From Maribacter sp. (GTDB lineage: Bacteria > Bacteroidota > Bacteroidia > Flavobacteriales > Flavobacteriaceae): 64,000 bases of DNA. The stretch is taken from the NCBI GenBank assembly GCA_011050675.1, contig DRFI01000004.1, forward strand, positions 62,001 to 126,000, written 5' to 3'. The notes under the pieces are model-generated. The model saw only the letters and a program-made list of their open reading frames with translations, made no database searches and was not told the DNA's origin. Positions within the stretch are counted from its first letter, which is position 1. Each line of letters starts with the position of its first letter. Shown piece after piece: positions 1 through 7,923 of this stretch. The translations under genes were made by a program, and so were the position numbers.

Positions 1-302
1 GCAACATAATACATATTCAATTTAGGCTGCCATATGTACCCTAAATTTTTAATGGAATCTTCTCTCCCACTCAAACTTGCATTGAATACATGAAACATAG
101 CCACTACATCTGCAAAATAAGTTTGATGATTACTTACAAACAGCACATTTCTATCTGGCAGGTTTCTGATAATATCAGAACCTTCAATTTCTAATGTATT
201 AAATCCCTTGTAGCGTTGATGCGATAGCAAGGCCAAAATACGAATTAGCCACTTTTTAATATATAAATTATGCCCGAAAGGGTTCTTATCAAATAATCCC
301 AT
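1..302 (-). CDS. 1-acyl-sn-glycerol-3-phosphate acyltransferase, PlsC-like (3' part cut by window edge)
   Basis: The N-terminal 100 residues of a lysophospholipid acyltransferase are present; the rest lies left of position 1. The start is the ATG at 300-302 (MGLFDKNP). The family transfers an acyl chain to 1-acyl-glycerol-3-phosphate at the inner membrane to make phosphatidate. The acceptor-site block reads SNHQTYFAD, so five residues separate the catalytic His and Asp where most PlsC proteins have four (H-x4-D). A later stretch (NLGYIWQPKLN) fits the region after the motif in flavobacterial homologues as I remember them. It lies 26 bases downstream of the NUDIX gene on the same strand and may be co-transcribed. 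Family assignment is fairly secure; the exact acceptor substrate is not. Confidence 0.8.
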   Translation of the reverse strand, partial: MGLFDKNPFGHNLYIKKWLIRILALLSHQRYKGFNTLEIEGSDIIRNLPDRNVLFVSNHQTYFADVVAMFHVFNASLSGREDSIKNLGYIWQPKLNMYYV

Positions 303-328
303 AGAATGCTAAAATAATTAAATATGCC

Positions 329-970
329 TTACAACACCTGCTTTAATAACTCTTTAATCTCATTCAACATCATTGCGGTTGCGCCCCAAACGATATAACC
401 GTTTAATTCAAAGGCTGGTACTTCAAAATCTTTCGCATATGACGTCGTTAATTTTTTAGAAACAACTTTATTTTCATCTAAAAAGTCCACTATCGGAACT
501 TCTAATATTAATTCAACCTCAGTATCTTGTTTTACAAATGGTTTTGGATTTTTATACAAACCTATATAAGGTTGCACTATAAAATTACTTGGTGGTATAA
601 AAATCTCTGAAATTTGTTTTACTAAAGTAACATCATTAGGTCGTACACCTACCTCTTCATGTGTTTCTCGTAATGCCGTGGTCAATAGTCCATCATCAGA
701 CTTTTCTGCTTTGCCTCCTGGAAAACCAACCTGATTGGAATGTACTCCCTCATAGGTTTTACGCAATATCAGCAATAAGTTTGTATTTTGATTCACCGTA
801 GGATAAAACAATGCCATAACAGCGGCCTTCCTTGGATTTTTCTTTGCAACATTGATCCTTTTTAAATCTTCTAACCGACTTTCTGGAGCCATTTTATATT
901 GTGAAGCCTCTCCCGGTAGCGGTAGATCCTTTATTTTTGATATTCGTTGTTCAAAAAAATTGAAATCCAT
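329..970 (-). CDS. NUDIX hydrolase, CoA pyrophosphatase type
   Basis: A 213-residue NUDIX hydrolase. The block HSNQVGFPGG (about 77-86) followed by a Nudix box with RETHEEVG (101-108) is the pattern of the CoA/acyl-CoA diphosphatase subgroup (NudL/YeaB), which cleaves CoA to phosphopantetheine and 3',5'-ADP. The N-terminal LPLPGEASQYKMAPE block also fits flavobacterial homologues, supporting the ATG at 968-970 although a second Met exists at residue 27. That start overlaps the start codon of the divergent gene at 969, so any promoter must lie inside the neighbour's coding sequence. A plsC-like gene follows 26 bases downstream. The substrate (CoA versus another nucleotide) is inferred from the subgroup motif only. 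Confidence 0.85.
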   Translation of the reverse strand: MDFNFFEQRISKIKDLPLPGEASQYKMAPESRLEDLKRINVAKKNPRKAAVMALFYPTVNQNTNLLLILRKTYEGVHSNQVGFPGGKAEKSDDGLLTTALRETHEEVGVRPNDVTLVKQISEIFIPPSNFIVQPYIGLYKNPKPFVKQDTEVELILEVPIVDFLDENKVVSKKLTTSYAKDFEVPAFELNGYIVWGATAMMLNEIKELLKQVL

Positions 971-1688
971 GCGTTCACTTAAATTCTATACGTTTTTTTT
1001 CGTTGCTGTTCTTGCTCTAGCTAGCTGTAAAGATACTTCTAAGAAAGTTGTTGATACAACTACAACAGCAGAAGTAACTATAGACTCAACTAAAATTACT
1101 AAAAATAAAGAAGGTGAGGATAAATTAGAAGAAGCCTTTGAACTTGACGAAGACAATGCTATCGATTTCTTTTTCAATTATGAAAAGACCTTAACATCTA
1201 ACAAGGTGAAAATTACTACCAACCTTGGTAGCTTTACAGTTGAATTATATGATAACGTACCCTACCACAGGGCAAACTTTATATACCTAACCGAAAAAGG
1301 ATATTTCGATTATACTCAATTTCATAGAGTGGTGAAAAATTTTATAATTCAAGGAGGCAATTCTGATGACCAAAGAACTGGTAAAAAAAGAACTGACATA
1401 GGTAGGTATTTGTTACCGCCAGATACTAAAAAAGGTCATAAACATCATAGAGGTACTATTTCTATGCCCAGTAGCGAAATGGACAATCCACATATGCTAG
1501 CCTCCCCTTTTGAGTTTTTTATTGTAGTTACCGATCCTGGATCATACCATTTAGATGGTGATTACACTCCATTTGGCAGAGTCATTGAAGGAATGGATGT
1601 GGTTGACAAGATTAATAATCAGCCTGTTGAAAAAGGAGATTGGCCATTACAAAACATTTATATTGAAAAAGCGGAAGTACTAAAATAG
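969..1688 (+). CDS. Cyclophilin-type peptidyl-prolyl isomerase lipoprotein
   Basis: A 239-residue lipoprotein: signal peptide with lipobox LASC at residues 17-20, a low-complexity acidic linker to about 75, then a cyclophilin-like domain. Family hallmarks are visible: TNLGSFTVELY, NFIYL, FHRVVKNFIIQGG, the FFIVVTD core strand and TPFGRVIEGMDVVDKI. An insertion rich in His and Lys (about residues 135-160) separates the FHRV and FFIV parts. It probably catalyses proline isomerisation in folding envelope proteins. An in-frame ATG upstream (852) would bury the signal peptide, so the ATG at 969 is used. That ATG shares two bases with the NUDIX start on the other strand. A TATTTTTG element at 932-939 is a possible -7 box. 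Confidence 0.88.
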   Translation: MRSLKFYTFFFVAVLALASCKDTSKKVVDTTTTAEVTIDSTKITKNKEGEDKLEEAFELDEDNAIDFFFNYEKTLTSNKVKITTNLGSFTVELYDNVPYHRANFIYLTEKGYFDYTQFHRVVKNFIIQGGNSDDQRTGKKRTDIGRYLLPPDTKKGHKHHRGTISMPSSEMDNPHMLASPFEFFIVVTDPGSYHLDGDYTPFGRVIEGMDVVDKINNQPVEKGDWPLQNIYIEKAEVLK

Positions 1689-1721
1689 TTATTGCTTTTT
1701 GTCGAATTAATATAAAATCAA

Positions 1722-2333
1722 TTAAGCACTTTCCCGATAGATGTTTGGCAATGAAATTTTAAATCGTACTGCCAAAACACGCATGATAATAATAGTAACT
1801 ATGGCCATAGAGTAGGCAATAGTGTTGTCAATTGGAAATTGAATTAAAAGAAAGTAAACCAAACCACCTAATATACAAACGGTTGCATATATTTCCTTTC
1901 TAAATATCACCGGAATTTCATTACATAAAATATCACGTATTACACCGCCGAAACAAGCTGTAATAGTACCTAAAGCAATACACATTACCGGAGGTAAATT
2001 TGCAGCTAAGCCCTTTTCTATTCCTACCATAGTATATAATCCTATACCAATAGTATCAAACAGAAATAAGGATTTTCTAACGTATTTCAATTGTTTTACA
2101 AAGATAATTGCCAACAATACTGTTATTACTATTATCAACAAATGCATAGGTGCATTCATCCATCCTACAGGTTTTATACCTATTAAAAGATCCCGTAAAG
2201 TTCCACCACCAACTGCTGTTACAAATGCAATAATTAGCACACCAAAAACATCTAATCTTTTATCCATGGCAACCAAAACTCCAGATATTGCAAATGCAAT
2301 GGTTCCTAAAATATCAATGATGAAATAAAACAT
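1722..2333 (-). CDS. TRIC-type (UPF0126) cation channel family membrane protein
   Basis: A 203-residue protein with about seven hydrophobic segments in two repeats, each with a glycine/Arg-Asp motif (GGGTLRD near residue 43, GGVIRD near 130). This is the signature of the bacterial TRIC/YicG family, trimeric channels that pass monovalent cations across the cytoplasmic membrane. The C-terminal ~20 residues are hydrophilic. It follows the RDD gene with a 3-base gap on the same strand, so the two are probably one transcript. Its physiological ion here is unknown. Confidence 0.85.
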   Translation of the reverse strand: MFYFIIDILGTIAFAISGVLVAMDKRLDVFGVLIIAFVTAVGGGTLRDLLIGIKPVGWMNAPMHLLIIVITVLLAIIFVKQLKYVRKSLFLFDTIGIGLYTMVGIEKGLAANLPPVMCIALGTITACFGGVIRDILCNEIPVIFRKEIYATVCILGGLVYFLLIQFPIDNTIAYSMAIVTIIIMRVLAVRFKISLPNIYRESA

Positions 2334-2336
2334 TAT

Positions 2337-3062
2337 CTACAGCTTTTGAGTAAAGTAATTATAATCCTTTAAAACAGTATTTAGATACGCTATATCGTAT
2401 AATTCTGAATTGGTCTGCAAGATACTATCTACTTTATCCCTAAGTGCTTTTAATGTCTTAAAATCATTACTTTTTTTAGCTATACCAAAGGTTTCTTTGA
2501 TCAGTCTTACATCCTTATCGGTCAACATGGTAACATTCATAAATTGAGGCACATAAGTATCTTCAACTTCTTCTAGTATGGTATGTGAAACGGTTGTTTT
2601 ATTCTTAGTACTAATAACTACGGTACCTGCGGCGGCATCACCTAAGCGTTGTCTTTTTTCAGAAAATAAAATAGTAAGAATCCCTATTGATCCTACAAAA
2701 ATCCAAATATCTACCAAGCGTAGCATCCATCTAATTAAATAATTGCTCCAATTTACTGGTGATCCGTCAACTTTCACCACCCGCATTTTCATAAGCATTT
2801 TACCTACAGTTCTACCATTAAACATAATATGCATCAGCAAACTATAAAACATAGCAGGTAAGGTAATTAGGGCAACTATTCCTCTTTGTGTCCACCCGTC
2901 ATCGTAAATATAACCTATAGAATCACCTATTAAATTTACCAAAGCATAATAGAGATACAGTATAAAGGCATCGATAAAAAATGCTACAATTCTCTCACCT
3001 ATACCAACAATAGTATAATTAAGATTGACATTTTGCGTTGTATTGATTTGGAGGTTATTCAT
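2337..3062 (-). CDS. RDD family membrane protein
   Basis: A 241-residue protein with an N-terminal RDD domain (about residues 20-150): IGERIVAFFIDAF at the start, GRTVGKMLMKMRVV in the middle and FSEKRQRLGDAAAGTVV at the end, with about three membrane segments. The C-terminal 80 residues are soluble and helical. RDD proteins are poorly characterised; some act in ion or solute transport. It is divergent, by 33 bases, from a SpoIIM-like gene that opens a cluster ending in MoxR and DUF58. The same families occur together in actinobacteria (mycobacterial MoxR2 locus, from memory), so it probably belongs functionally with that cluster. Confidence 0.85.
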   Translation of the reverse strand: MNNLQINTTQNVNLNYTIVGIGERIVAFFIDAFILYLYYALVNLIGDSIGYIYDDGWTQRGIVALITLPAMFYSLLMHIMFNGRTVGKMLMKMRVVKVDGSPVNWSNYLIRWMLRLVDIWIFVGSIGILTILFSEKRQRLGDAAAGTVVISTKNKTTVSHTILEEVEDTYVPQFMNVTMLTDKDVRLIKETFGIAKKSNDFKTLKALRDKVDSILQTNSELYDIAYLNTVLKDYNYFTQKL

Positions 3063-3077
3063 TAAGTCTTAAATTTA
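3047..3077 (+). promoter_or_regulatory. Possible Bacteroidota-type promoter for the SpoIIM-MoxR-DUF58 operon
   Basis: TTG at 3048-3050 is followed after 19 bases by TAAATTTA (3070-3077), seven of eight positions of the span TAnnTTTG. The start would lie near 3083, giving a leader of about a dozen bases before the ATG at 3096. The -33 part lies inside the divergent RDD gene. The match is imperfect and the region is AT-rich. Confidence 0.3.
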
Positions 3078-3095
3078 ACAAGGTAAAAATAGTTT

Positions 3096-4082
3096 ATGCG
3101 CGAAGCTGCTTTTGTAAGGCAAAATAAGGAAAAATGGATAGCATTCGAAAAGGCTATCAACCTAGGTGCTACTACAAACCCAGATAAACTTGCTAATGGC
3201 TATATTCAACTGACCAATGATTTGGCTTATGCGCAAACGTATTACGCAGAAAGTAAGACTTTATTGTATTTAAACGGATTAGCGTCACAAGCGCACCAAA
3301 AAATTTATAATAATAAAAAAGAAAGTCGAAACAGGATTTTTAGTTTTTGGAAGACGGAATTTCCACTTTTCTTTAAGCAGTACCATAACACATTAGGCAT
3401 CGCATTTTTAATCTTTATCATAGCCTCAGTCATTGGCTCGCTTTCAGCCCTAAATGATGCAACTTTTGTACGTTTAATACTAGGTGATGCCTATGTTAAT
3501 GAAACCCTTAACAATATTTCTAACGGAGATCCTGCCGCGATTTATAAAGGTGGAAGTGAAATTGGATCTTTTTTAGGAATTACCATAAACAATATTAGAG
3601 TCGCCTTTCTTGCCTTTGCTTTTGGTGTTATCACCAGTATTGGTACTGCTTACATTCTTTTTAGCAACGGTGTTATGCTCGGGGCATTCATTACTTTTTT
3701 TTACACAAAAGACGTATTCTTTGAAGCCAATAAACAAATTTGGCTACACGGAACTATAGAAATTTCTGTAATAATTATAGCTGGTTGTGCCGGTTTAATT
3801 ATGGGCAACAGTATTCTTTTCCCTAAAACCTATTCTAGACGTGTGTCATTTATGAAAGGAGCCAAAGACGGCCTTAAGGTTGTTGTTAGCACTATTCCCT
3901 TTTTTATTATTGCTGGGTTTATTGAAGGCTTTATTACACGTTATACCAGCATGCCAAATTGGTTGGCATTTCTTATAATAGGTGCTTCATTATTTCTAAT
4001 CATATTTTATTACATAGTATACCCCATTTTACTTAACAACCAACATGAAAGACAATTACATACCGTTACGAGTAAACCGTGA
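3096..4082 (+). CDS. SpoIIM-like (stage II sporulation protein M family) membrane protein
   Basis: A 328-residue protein with a soluble N-terminal 90 residues and then five or six membrane helices. The family pattern is visible in GITINNIRVAFLAFAFG (NN-R-A-F core) and in the LHGTIEISVIIIAGCAGL block, whose HG-x-E motif is typical of SpoIIM/DUF95 proteins. Flavobacteria do not sporulate, so the name reflects homology only. It opens a co-directional cluster of membrane proteins ending in MoxR and DUF58. Its 3' end overlaps the next gene by 38 bases, implying coupled translation. Confidence 0.82.
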   Translation: MREAAFVRQNKEKWIAFEKAINLGATTNPDKLANGYIQLTNDLAYAQTYYAESKTLLYLNGLASQAHQKIYNNKKESRNRIFSFWKTEFPLFFKQYHNTLGIAFLIFIIASVIGSLSALNDATFVRLILGDAYVNETLNNISNGDPAAIYKGGSEIGSFLGITINNIRVAFLAFAFGVITSIGTAYILFSNGVMLGAFITFFYTKDVFFEANKQIWLHGTIEISVIIIAGCAGLIMGNSILFPKTYSRRVSFMKGAKDGLKVVVSTIPFFIIAGFIEGFITRYTSMPNWLAFLIIGASLFLIIFYYIVYPILLNNQHERQLHTVTSKP

Positions 4083-4983
4083 TTTTGGCGGAATAATTTC
4101 CGTTTATTTTGACTTTTTTAAACAGAATATTAAAAACTTTACTAATGTTTTTATTAGCTACAACGGCGTTTTCTTGATAGGTCTTTTAATAACTAGCTAT
4201 TTACTAGTATCCGGTTTTTTAGGAATGATTGCCCAAGAAACAGGTCAGAATTCTTTTAATGGCGGTAATGATTTTGAGCTAGACTATTACATATACTTAG
4301 GTATTGGTGGCTTTTTATTTGTAATTATCTTTTTAGGGGTTGCTTTTCTTAACTATTCATTATCTACTAGTTATATGATAAAATATGTAGAAACCAGGGA
4401 TTCTAATGTAGATAAAAAAGAGGTTTGGCAATTAGCAAAAAGCCAATTTGGAAATATTGCGCTCTTCGTTCTTTTATTAGTGCCAATTTATATCGCTTTC
4501 ATTATAGCAGCAATTATATTGGCCATAATACCATTAGTAGGATTTTTTGCCCAATACATAGTTCAGTTTTTCTTAACGGCATGGATAGGTGTTTCATTTT
4601 TTGATATGCTAGAAAAGAAAAAAGGCGTTACAGAAGCATTAAGCGAAGGCTGGAAATTAGTAACCTCTAATTTTTGGAAGTCTGTAGGTGTCAATTTTAT
4701 TATGGGATTACTACTAGGTCTATTATTAATGATAGTTTTAATCGTACCTGGTATTATCATTGGTATATATACATTTCACGTAGTCGAAAACAATGTAGAC
4801 TACTCCCACTCCATCGTTTCTACCATTGTATATACTTTAGGCACTTGTCTTATATTAATTATTGCAGTTTACGGGCAATGTCTTACTCAGTTTGTTAATG
4901 GTATTTTATATTATGCTTTGCACGAAAAGACATATAATGAAAACACTAGAGCTACTATAGATCAAATAGGCCAAAACGATTAA
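4045..4983 (+). CDS. Polytopic membrane protein of the MoxR/DUF58 cluster (DUF4013-like)
   Basis: A 312-residue integral membrane protein with about six hydrophobic segments (near residues 40-60, 88-110, 145-180, 215-240, 255-275). Its layout, with an amphipathic EALSEGWKLVTSNFWKSVG stretch before a hydrophobic pair and the motif VPGIIIG, resembles DUF4013 or the glycerophosphodiester phosphodiesterase membrane-domain group. No catalytic motif is visible. The ATG at 4045 lies inside the SpoIIM-like gene (38-base overlap), and the DUF4129 gene starts one base after its stop. I do not recognise a defined function; context points to envelope maintenance. Confidence 0.65.
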   Translation: MKDNYIPLRVNRDFGGIISVYFDFFKQNIKNFTNVFISYNGVFLIGLLITSYLLVSGFLGMIAQETGQNSFNGGNDFELDYYIYLGIGGFLFVIIFLGVAFLNYSLSTSYMIKYVETRDSNVDKKEVWQLAKSQFGNIALFVLLLVPIYIAFIIAAIILAIIPLVGFFAQYIVQFFLTAWIGVSFFDMLEKKKGVTEALSEGWKLVTSNFWKSVGVNFIMGLLLGLLLMIVLIVPGIIIGIYTFHVVENNVDYSHSIVSTIVYTLGTCLILIIAVYGQCLTQFVNGILYYALHEKTYNENTRATIDQIGQND

Positions 4984-4984
4984 T

Positions 4985-5707
4985 TTGAAATATTTCATTC
5001 TCCTCATATTTTTTCAGTTAGTTACCCTTTGCTCGTTTGCACAGGTAAAGAATGATAGCATCATAAAGATTGACTCTTCATCTGTATTGACATCTAGAAG
5101 TATTGAAGAAGACCTTTCTAAAAAGTATACGGGAGATGAGTTTAATTACACTTTTAAAACAGGAGAATCTCAAAACATTTTGGCTCGATTTATTAATTGG
5201 ATTGGGCAAGGATTATACAACGTTTTTGGTATAACATTATCCCCCCAATTGCTTCAGGTCATTGAATATTTCATATACTTTTTACTTGTTATTTTGGCAA
5301 TATATCTTATTGTCAAAGTACTTATCAATGAAAGTTTCAATTCTATTTTTCAGAAAAAAGCAAAAACAATAAATGATATAAACCTTACGGAAGAACACAT
5401 AGAGGGTATTGATATAAATAACCTTTTAGATTCGGCATTAAAAGAAAAAGATTACAGACTTGCTATACGTTATCAGTTTCTTCTAACGCTACAAAAATTA
5501 TCTAAAAATGATATTATTGAATGGCATTTTGATAAAACAAACTCTGATTATTTAACCGAAATTAAACAGCCCCAACTGCAAAATGGATTTAAAAAAATTA
5601 CTTACCTGTACGATTATATCTGGTATGGTGAGCAAACTATAGATGATATTAAATACAGTAAATCGATTTTAGATTTCGAATTGATAAACAAACTAATAAA
5701 ACCATAA
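4985..5707 (+). CDS. DUF4129 domain protein, exported and membrane-anchored
   Basis: A 240-residue protein with a signal peptide ending near SFAQ (residue 20), one membrane helix at about 95-115, and a cytoplasmic C-terminal DUF4129 domain (about 145-230) with the LLDSALKEKDYRLAIRYQFLLTL and KITYLYDYIWYGE blocks. The only start that keeps the signal peptide is the TTG at 4985, one base after the upstream TAA (TAATTTG). DUF4129 proteins are regularly encoded beside MoxR and DUF58 and are thought to act in envelope processes; no biochemical role is established. Low initiation at TTG may set its stoichiometry. Confidence 0.8.
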   Translation: MKYFILLIFFQLVTLCSFAQVKNDSIIKIDSSSVLTSRSIEEDLSKKYTGDEFNYTFKTGESQNILARFINWIGQGLYNVFGITLSPQLLQVIEYFIYFLLVILAIYLIVKVLINESFNSIFQKKAKTINDINLTEEHIEGIDINNLLDSALKEKDYRLAIRYQFLLTLQKLSKNDIIEWHFDKTNSDYLTEIKQPQLQNGFKKITYLYDYIWYGEQTIDDIKYSKSILDFELINKLIKP

Positions 5708-5708
5708 T

Positions 5709-6929
5709 TTGGGGAAGCGTTCTAAAATAATACTTAGCCTTTTAGTTACTGTGCTTATTGGCATCATAGTAACAGAAATCGTGCGTCCTCGACCTATTAA
5801 TTGGCGACCTTCATACACTTCTATTTCTAAAATTCCGTTCGGTTGTTATGTTCTTTTTAATGAACTTCCCTCCATTTTTCCTGATAGTGAAATAGAGAAA
5901 GTAAAGAAAAGCGTTTATGATGTTCTTATTGAAAATGACTCTACTACCATCTCTAACTATGTAATGATTAATGATTATATCTATTTAGATGAGCAAGAAA
6001 CTAATCAAGTTTTAAAATATGTTGAAAATGGCAATCAAGTGTTCATAGCCAGTAGCAATTTTACAGGGCAATTAGCAGATACTTTAAATATTGAAATTAG
6101 CCAACAATATGATATTCAAGAAGACTCTGTAAAGGCATCTTTCTCCAATCAAAGTTTTAAAAAAGAACATTTTTATTTTGCTAGAGGAGTCGACCCCGCT
6201 TATTTTACAAGTGTTGATACTGTTAATACAGAAATACTTGGACACATACAGTTTAAAACCTTAACGTTTTTAGAAAACGAGACCGAAGAAATAAAAACAA
6301 GAACAAATTTTATAAAAACATCTTTTGGAAAAGGAAGTTTTATCATAAACACCCTACCCATTGCATACTCTAATTATTACGTTCTAGGCGAAAATAGCAA
6401 CTACAGCGTACAAAGTTTCTCATACTTAAAAGACCACCTTTTATACTGGGACGATTATAAAAAATCTGGTCGTAAAGTAATTACTTCGCCAATGCGATTT
6501 GTACTAAATCAGCCTGCCTTAAAATGGAGCTATTATTTATTGATTGTTGGATTATTACTTTTTGTCATCTTTAAAGCCAAACGAGAACAACGCATTATAC
6601 CAATCATAAAACCGCTTGAAAACTCTTCTGTAGAATTTGCAAAAACTGTTGGATCGCTCTATCATCAACATAGAGATTATAATAATTTAAACGATAAAAA
6701 AATTACCTACTTCTTAACTTACATTAGAAATAGATATTACGTAAACACCACTGTTTTAGATGAAAAATTAATTACTCAATTAAGTGCCAAAGCAGGAAAA
6801 TCTACAGAAGAAACAAAGATTCTAATTGAATTCATACTCAGTCTAAAAAATAAACCTACACATACTGAGCAAGACTCTTTGACCCTTGCTCAGAAAATAA
6901 ATACATTTAAACAATCTTATGGAAGATAA
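5709..6929 (+). CDS. DUF4350 domain membrane protein
   Basis: A 406-residue protein with an N-terminal membrane anchor (about 8-24), an extracytoplasmic domain with the DUF4350 pattern (SYTSISKIPFGCYVLFNELP near residue 38, then QVLKYVENGNQVFIASS), a second membrane helix (about 276-294) and a cytoplasmic tail to the end. DUF4350 has a glutamine-amidotransferase-like fold in predictions, but no catalytic triad is evident. The start is TTG at 5709, again in a TAATTTG junction with the upstream stop. The 3' end overlaps the MoxR gene by 11 bases. A structural or sensing role in the cluster is inference. Confidence 0.78.
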   Translation: MGKRSKIILSLLVTVLIGIIVTEIVRPRPINWRPSYTSISKIPFGCYVLFNELPSIFPDSEIEKVKKSVYDVLIENDSTTISNYVMINDYIYLDEQETNQVLKYVENGNQVFIASSNFTGQLADTLNIEISQQYDIQEDSVKASFSNQSFKKEHFYFARGVDPAYFTSVDTVNTEILGHIQFKTLTFLENETEEIKTRTNFIKTSFGKGSFIINTLPIAYSNYYVLGENSNYSVQSFSYLKDHLLYWDDYKKSGRKVITSPMRFVLNQPALKWSYYLLIVGLLLFVIFKAKREQRIIPIIKPLENSSVEFAKTVGSLYHQHRDYNNLNDKKITYFLTYIRNRYYVNTTVLDEKLITQLSAKAGKSTEETKILIEFILSLKNKPTHTEQDSLTLAQKINTFKQSYGR

Positions 6930-7917
6930 TATACAAGATGAAAATAACGTAGAATTTAATTCGCGAATTGATCTTACCAAGCTTCAAGATTCTGTAGCAA
7001 GAGTAAAATCAGAATTAGGCAAAGTTATAATTGGTCAACAAGAAATGATCGAATTATTAATCGTCTCTATTTTAGCCAACGGACACTCGCTTATAGAAGG
7101 TGTACCAGGTGTAGCCAAAACCGTTACCGCTAAACTTTTGGCTAAAACGATGAATGTAGACTTTAGCCGAATTCAGTTTACGCCAGACTTAATGCCTAGT
7201 GATATTTTAGGAACTTCTATTTTCAATGTAAAGACTTCTGAATTCGAATTTAAGAAAGGCCCTATATTCTCTAATATTATTCTGATAGATGAAATAAACA
7301 GAGCTCCGGCAAAAACCCAAGCTGCTCTTTTTGAAGCTATGGCAGAGCGACAAATTACTATTGACGGTAATGAATTTGAAATGCAACCTCCTTTTTTAGT
7401 TTTTGCCACTCAGAATCCAATAGAACAAGAAGGAACCTACAGATTACCAGAGGCACAATTAGATCGTTTCCTTTTTAAAATAAATGTACACTACCCTACT
7501 TTAGAAGAGGAAATACAGATTTTAGAGAATAAACACCAACAGAAAAATACAAATGTCGAAGCTTTAATTGATTCGGTTCTTTCTGCAGAACAGATTGCAT
7601 CTTACCAACAAGTTATTAAGGATATTATCGTCGAAGATAATTTGTTGAAATATATAGCCGCAATCGTCAATAATACAAGAACCAATGCCAATCTATATTT
7701 AGGCGCATCACCTAGAGCATCTATTGCAATATTAGAAGCTTCAAAAGCAGTCGCTGCTATTAATGGTAGAGATTTTATAACTCCCGATGATATAAAGAAG
7801 GTCGTAGGTCCTATTTTATGTCATAGAATAATACTTACACCTGAACGTGAAATGGAAGGTTATACTGCCGAAAAAATGATTAAAGACCTTATTCAAACTA
7901 TAGAAATTCCAAGATAA
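6919..7917 (+). CDS. MoxR family AAA+ ATPase
   Basis: A 332-residue AAA+ ATPase. Walker A is GVPGVAKT (about 58-66), Walker B LIDEINRAPAKTQAALFEAM, sensor 1 FATQNPIEQEGTYRLPEAQLDRF, and the C-terminal lid contains YLGASPRASIAI (sensor 2 Arg). All catalytic residues look intact. MoxR ATPases act as chaperones that remodel partners, commonly vWA-fold proteins, using ATP. The next gene encodes a DUF58 protein, the usual vWA-like partner, six bases away. The ATG at 6919 lies inside the 3' end of the DUF4350 gene. Confidence 0.93.
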   Translation: MEDNIQDENNVEFNSRIDLTKLQDSVARVKSELGKVIIGQQEMIELLIVSILANGHSLIEGVPGVAKTVTAKLLAKTMNVDFSRIQFTPDLMPSDILGTSIFNVKTSEFEFKKGPIFSNIILIDEINRAPAKTQAALFEAMAERQITIDGNEFEMQPPFLVFATQNPIEQEGTYRLPEAQLDRFLFKINVHYPTLEEEIQILENKHQQKNTNVEALIDSVLSAEQIASYQQVIKDIIVEDNLLKYIAAIVNNTRTNANLYLGASPRASIAILEASKAVAAINGRDFITPDDIKKVVGPILCHRIILTPEREMEGYTAEKMIKDLIQTIEIPR

Positions 7918-7923
7918 AATTCT

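Noticed and set aside
852..968. Upstream extension of the prolyl isomerase to an ATG at 852
   Set aside because: It would place 39 residues before a clear signal peptide and lipobox, and overlaps the NUDIX coding region by over 100 bases. The ATG at 969 is preferred.
3096..4082. A sporulation function for the SpoIIM-like protein
   Set aside because: No other sporulation gene is visible and the lineage does not sporulate; the family name is inherited from Bacillus.
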